From: Thermococcus sp.
Lineage (GTDB): Archaea; Methanobacteriota_B; Thermococci; Thermococcales; Thermococcaceae
Direction of reading: 5' to 3'
Assembly: GCF_027063845.1 (NCBI RefSeq)
Contig: NZ_JAMOQU010000052.1
Location: 1 to 36,200, forward strand
DNA length: 36,200 bases
Made by a program: the position numbers and the translations under genes. Numbering within the stretch: the first letter of the stretch is position 1; each line of letters opens with the position of its first letter. Of this stretch, positions 33,614-36,200 are shown one piece after another. The notes beneath the pieces were generated by a model, which saw nothing but the letters and a program-made list of their open reading frames with translations, had not been told where the DNA came from and made no database searches.

Positions 33614-35316
33614 AGGTAGGGCTCCGTGTAGAGAGGCCTGAGGAACAGCTCAAAGCCCGCAACGGGCATCTCGATTCCCCACTTTTCTAAAACCTCTGGA
33701 TGGATTTCGCCGATTACGCCGATGGCTTTTCCGTTCACGATTATCTTTCCAACCCTGCCGGGAATGAAGCTCGGGTGCTCGACCTCCTCAAGCTCGTACT
33801 CGAAGCCGAGGTGGCGCATCACGCTGTCAAGGATTTCCTTCGCGTCGGTGAAGGTAACCCTCGGCTGGGCCAGCACGACGGCAAGCTTGCTCTCGCTGAC
33901 GGTCTTCGTTTCCCTGCTCTCGTCTATCAAAGTGGCCTTGCCGACCTCAAAGAGCCTCTGCGGGTACTCTTCGTGGGTGTTCTGGCTCAGGAAGTCGAGC
34001 AAACTCGGTAGAAGCCAGTTCCTCAGCGCTGACCACTTCGGGCTTATCGGGTTCTCTATTTCGACAAGTTCAGCGGGGGGATTGTTGAAGTAGTCCCTCC
34101 CGTATTCGAGGTTCATCTTCCCATACTGGGCTTCCCTGTTGGTCAGGTTGAAGGTCATGACCTCCTGGAGACCAAAGCCGACCATGAGTTCCCTAACCGC
34201 GTCCTCGAACTCGACGAACTTGTCGCCCCTGCCCTGGACGGCAAGCTTCGGTTCTTCAGGCTCAATTTCGTTGTAGCCGTAGGCGATTAGGACATCCTCT
34301 AAAACGTCCCTGGCGTGCATTATGTCGTCGCGGAATGCTGGATAGAGGAGCTTTGCTTTACCGTCCTCAAGGGTCACGTCGTACATCATCCTCTCAAGAA
34401 GGTCCTTGATTTCGCCGTCGCTCAGCTCGAGGCCGGCCAGCTTCCTTATGTAGTCCAGCTCGACCTCGAAGGACTTGGGAGTTAAATCGGGCGTTTCAAT
34501 CTCAAAGTCTGGATAAACGACTTTAACGCTCTTAATCCTTCCTCCGCGCTCCGCTAAAGCTGTGACGACAACGTTAAGGGCAAGCATGACCTTGTTCAAA
34601 TCCCAGCCGGTGACATCGACGAAGACGTTCCTCGTTTCGGTCGTTACCCTTCCGGTCGTTTCGGAGTTGATTATCGGGGGCATCGAGAGGACTTTACCTT
34701 CGGAATCAACAAGGAGCGGATAGTAGGGCTTGTCCTTAATCAAATGTCCGTACTCCCTGCCCTTCTCGTGCTTTTCGAGGATTTCCTCCAGCGTAAGCTC
34801 CTCCTCGAAGCCGAGCGGGACGAACCTCTCGGTTTTCTCTGCCGCACGGTAGTATATTGGGGGCTTCACCTTGTCGAAGTCGAAGATACCGATGGCAACC
34901 TCTCTCCTTCTCCTCCCGAAGGTCAGAGCGACCTTCTCCTGGAGGTTAATCATCTGCTTGAGAGCCTCTTCGTCGAGCTTGAGGCCTTCAACGATTGCGT
35001 AAACACCGTAGGGGCGGATGTCTTTCAGCTTCTCGTCAACGTAAACGGTAACGTCGCTTTTCTCGACCTCGTATTCTGGCAGACCCCTCCGGAAGCCGAG
35101 CGCCCAGCGTATCTGCCTTGCTATTCCCTCGGCGCTCCAGAGGTCAGGCCTGTTGGTGTCCTTGGAGTCCGCTTTGAAGTAGATTTCACCGTTCTCCTCC
35201 CAGACGTCGTCGAGCTCGCATTTGGCGTAGAGGAAGAGGTCCTCCCACTCCTCGACCGTGAATTCTTTGCCAACGAGCCTCTCCAAATCCCGCTTTGACA
35301 CGTCGAACTTTGGCAT
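33610..35316 (-). CDS. pheT: Phenylalanyl-tRNA synthetase beta subunit, archaeal type
   Basis: A 568-residue beta subunit of the (alpha-beta)2 synthetase that charges tRNA-Phe; it carries the editing site and tRNA contacts. The length fits the short archaeal/eukaryotic form rather than the roughly 790-residue bacterial one, lacking the bacterial N-terminal and C-terminal extra domains. Recognisable parts are SKDTNRPDLWSAEGIARQIRWALG near the N-terminus, GRRRREVAIGIFDFDKV (editing region), DDIMHARDVLEDVLIAYGYNEI, and ENPISPKWSALRNWLLPSLLDFL. ATG at 35316 has a GGTGATGGGAG ribosome site that overlaps the pheS stop, so the subunits are coupled. Confidence 0.96.
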   Translation of the reverse strand: MPKFDVSKRDLERLVGKEFTVEEWEDLFLYAKCELDDVWEENGEIYFKADSKDTNRPDLWSAEGIARQIRWALGFRRGLPEYEVEKSDVTVYVDEKLKDIRPYGVYAIVEGLKLDEEALKQMINLQEKVALTFGRRRREVAIGIFDFDKVKPPIYYRAAEKTERFVPLGFEEELTLEEILEKHEKGREYGHLIKDKPYYPLLVDSEGKVLSMPPIINSETTGRVTTETRNVFVDVTGWDLNKVMLALNVVVTALAERGGRIKSVKVVYPDFEIETPDLTPKSFEVELDYIRKLAGLELSDGEIKDLLERMMYDVTLEDGKAKLLYPAFRDDIMHARDVLEDVLIAYGYNEIEPEEPKLAVQGRGDKFVEFEDAVRELMVGFGLQEVMTFNLTNREAQYGKMNLEYGRDYFNNPPAELVEIENPISPKWSALRNWLLPSLLDFLSQNTHEEYPQRLFEVGKATLIDESRETKTVSESKLAVVLAQPRVTFTDAKEILDSVMRHLGFEYELEEVEHPSFIPGRVGKIIVNGKAIGVIGEIHPEVLEKWGIEMPVAGFELFLRPLYTEPYL

Positions 35317-35322
35317 CTCCCA

Positions 35323-36200
35323 TCACCACACCAGCTTCGCTTCTCTCAGCCAGCGGAGGTCGTAGCTGAAGAGGTAGCGTATGTCGTCTATTCCGAGCTT
35401 GAACATTGCCAACCTGTCGATTCCGATTCCCCACGCGATGACCGGGACGTCTATGCCCAGAGCCCTGGTCATCTCCTCGCGGAAGATTCCGGCACCGCCG
35501 AACTCGACCCAGCCGAGCTCTGGATGGTAGGCGCTCATCTGGACGCTCGGCTCGGTGAACGGATAGTAGTCGGGCAGGAACTTGACCTTCTTGGCCCCAG
35601 CGATTTCCACCGCGAAGCGCTTCAGGATTCCGAGGAGGTGCCTGAAGTTGAGCTCTTCTCCAACTACAAAGCCGTCAATCTGGTTGAACTCGATGAGGTG
35701 CGTCCTGTCGAGGACGTCCGGTCTGAAAACGCGCTGAATCGTGAAGTACTTCCCTGGAATCTCGACACCCTTCGCGAGCTGTCTACCGCTTAGAGCAGTG
35801 CCGTGCGCCCTCGGCATGAGGAGCATGGCCCTCTCTGGAGACCAGACATAGCCCCAGCCGCGCGAGCCTGCCAAACCGCGCTCGTGGGCGGTCTTAACCC
35901 TCTCAACGAGCTCCTCCTCTGGCAGGAATCCGCTCTTCGGGTACTTGAGCTGGTAGGTGTCCGTCCACTCCCTCGCCGGGTGGTTCTGGGGCTGGAAGAG
36001 GGCGTCGAAGTTCCAGAACTGAGTCTCGATGAGTGAATCAACCGTCATCTCGATGAAGCCCATTTCGATGAGTCTTCTCCTTATCTTGTCGAGGAAAGCG
36101 CGATAGGGCTGCTTCTTGCCCGGGTAAATCCTCCTCACGGGGGCCTTTATATCAAAACGCCTGAACTCTACCTCGCGCCATTTGCCTGACTTTATGAGTT
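35323..36200 (-). CDS. pheS: Phenylalanyl-tRNA synthetase alpha subunit, 5' end cut by window
   Basis: The C-terminal 291 residues or so of the catalytic alpha subunit. The frame stays open to the right edge: codons beyond the GTG at 36138 read [14 protein letters not shown], as expected within this protein, so that GTG is not the start. Class II motifs are visible: [23 protein letters not shown] (motif 1/2 entry), [26 protein letters not shown] (motif 2) and [16 protein letters not shown] (motif 3). The N-terminal tRNA-binding part lies outside. The stop is followed within a few bases by pheT. Confidence 0.95.
   Translation of the reverse strand, partial: LIKSGKWREVEFRRFDIKAPVRRIYPGKKQPYRAFLDKIRRRLIEMGFIEMTVDSLIETQFWNFDALFQPQNHPAREWTDTYQLKYPKSGFLPEEELVERVKTAHERGLAGSRGWGYVWSPERAMLLMPRAHGTALSGRQLAKGVEIPGKYFTIQRVFRPDVLDRTHLIEFNQIDGFVVGEELNFRHLLGILKRFAVEIAGAKKVKFLPDYYPFTEPSVQMSAYHPELGWVEFGGAGIFREEMTRALGIDVPVIAWGIGIDRLAMFKLGIDDIRYLFSYDLRWLREAKLVW

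Noticed and set aside
36136-36138. GTG at 36138 as the start of pheS
   Set aside because: The frame stays open to the window edge and the upstream codons ([14 protein letters not shown]) look like normal PheS sequence, so the gene is cut by the edge.

Overview
This is a stretch of hyperthermophilic euryarchaeal chromosome, almost certainly from a Thermococcus-like member of the Thermococcales. The evidence is the set of archaeal information-processing genes (Csl4, RpoL, Hjc, an AGOG-type DNA glycosylase, archaeal ThrRS and PheST, and a TBP-interacting protein of the TIP26 type), the lineage-typical DUF835, DUF257 and DUF2067 proteins, archaeal TATA boxes about 25 nt before transcript starts, GGTGAT/GGAGGTG ribosome sites, and very tight packing. 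I count 40 protein genes that are at least plausible (one cut by the right edge), one extra 30-codon candidate, and one tRNA-Ser(CGA). I see no IS element, CRISPR array, rRNA or complete integrated element.

Layout from left to right. 1-4321: a small membrane protein and a metallo-beta-lactamase-fold protein (minus strand), then a plus-strand chain of an UppP/BacA-like membrane protein, a GlmU-like nucleotidyltransferase and a membrane DUF835 protein. 4314-6874: a minus-strand protein with four CBS domains and a C-terminal domain that looks like a ribosome hibernation (HPF/S30AE) domain, tRNA-Ser, an unexplained 274-bp gap, and methionine aminopeptidase. 6965-9273: a TrkH potassium channel followed by an orphan ECF-type ATPase. 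9176-12226 (minus): archaemetzincin, a CYTH-domain protein and a helical-repeat protein in one chain, with an M42 aminopeptidase upstream. 12302-14252 (minus): the Holliday junction resolvase Hjc and a cell-surface protein. 14324-17149 (plus): gamma-carbonic anhydrase and UppS, then TIP26 and DUF257. 17108-18988 (minus): ThrRS. 19100-22051 (plus): an RNA/transcription cluster of Csl4, DUF2067, RpoL, a PIG-V-like glycosyltransferase and an RNase III-like protein. 22037-25401: a TIM-barrel protein (minus), then SppA, an unknown protein and an AI-2E-family protein (plus). 25379-27999: dihydropteroate synthase (minus) divergent from beta-RFAP synthase and AGOG (plus). 28075-29888: an ABC-2 exporter. 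29894-36200: a UbiD-family decarboxylase, an XPB-like helicase, TruA, a candidate small ORF, PheT and a partial PheS.

Functional themes. Three genes bear on a methanopterin-like C1 carrier (beta-RFAP synthase, a FolP-type condensing enzyme, and the metallo-beta-lactamase-fold protein at the left). Isoprenoid and lipid-carrier metabolism is represented by a UbiD homologue that may be the archaeal mevalonate-pathway decarboxylase, by UppS, by an UppP-like protein with a degenerate active site, and by a PIG-V-like transferase that would use a lipid-linked sugar. RNA and protein quality control is represented by Csl4, the RNase III-like protein, SppA, archaemetzincin and the M42 peptidase.

The architecture itself is notable. 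Six of eight tail-to-tail gene junctions overlap, one of them by 98 bp. Two divergent pairs appear to share a single TATA box. The trkH and tip26 promoters each carry a perfect inverted repeat at an operator-like position. Start codons were moved downstream of the longest open frame wherever a ribosome site, TATA spacing or family length called for it.
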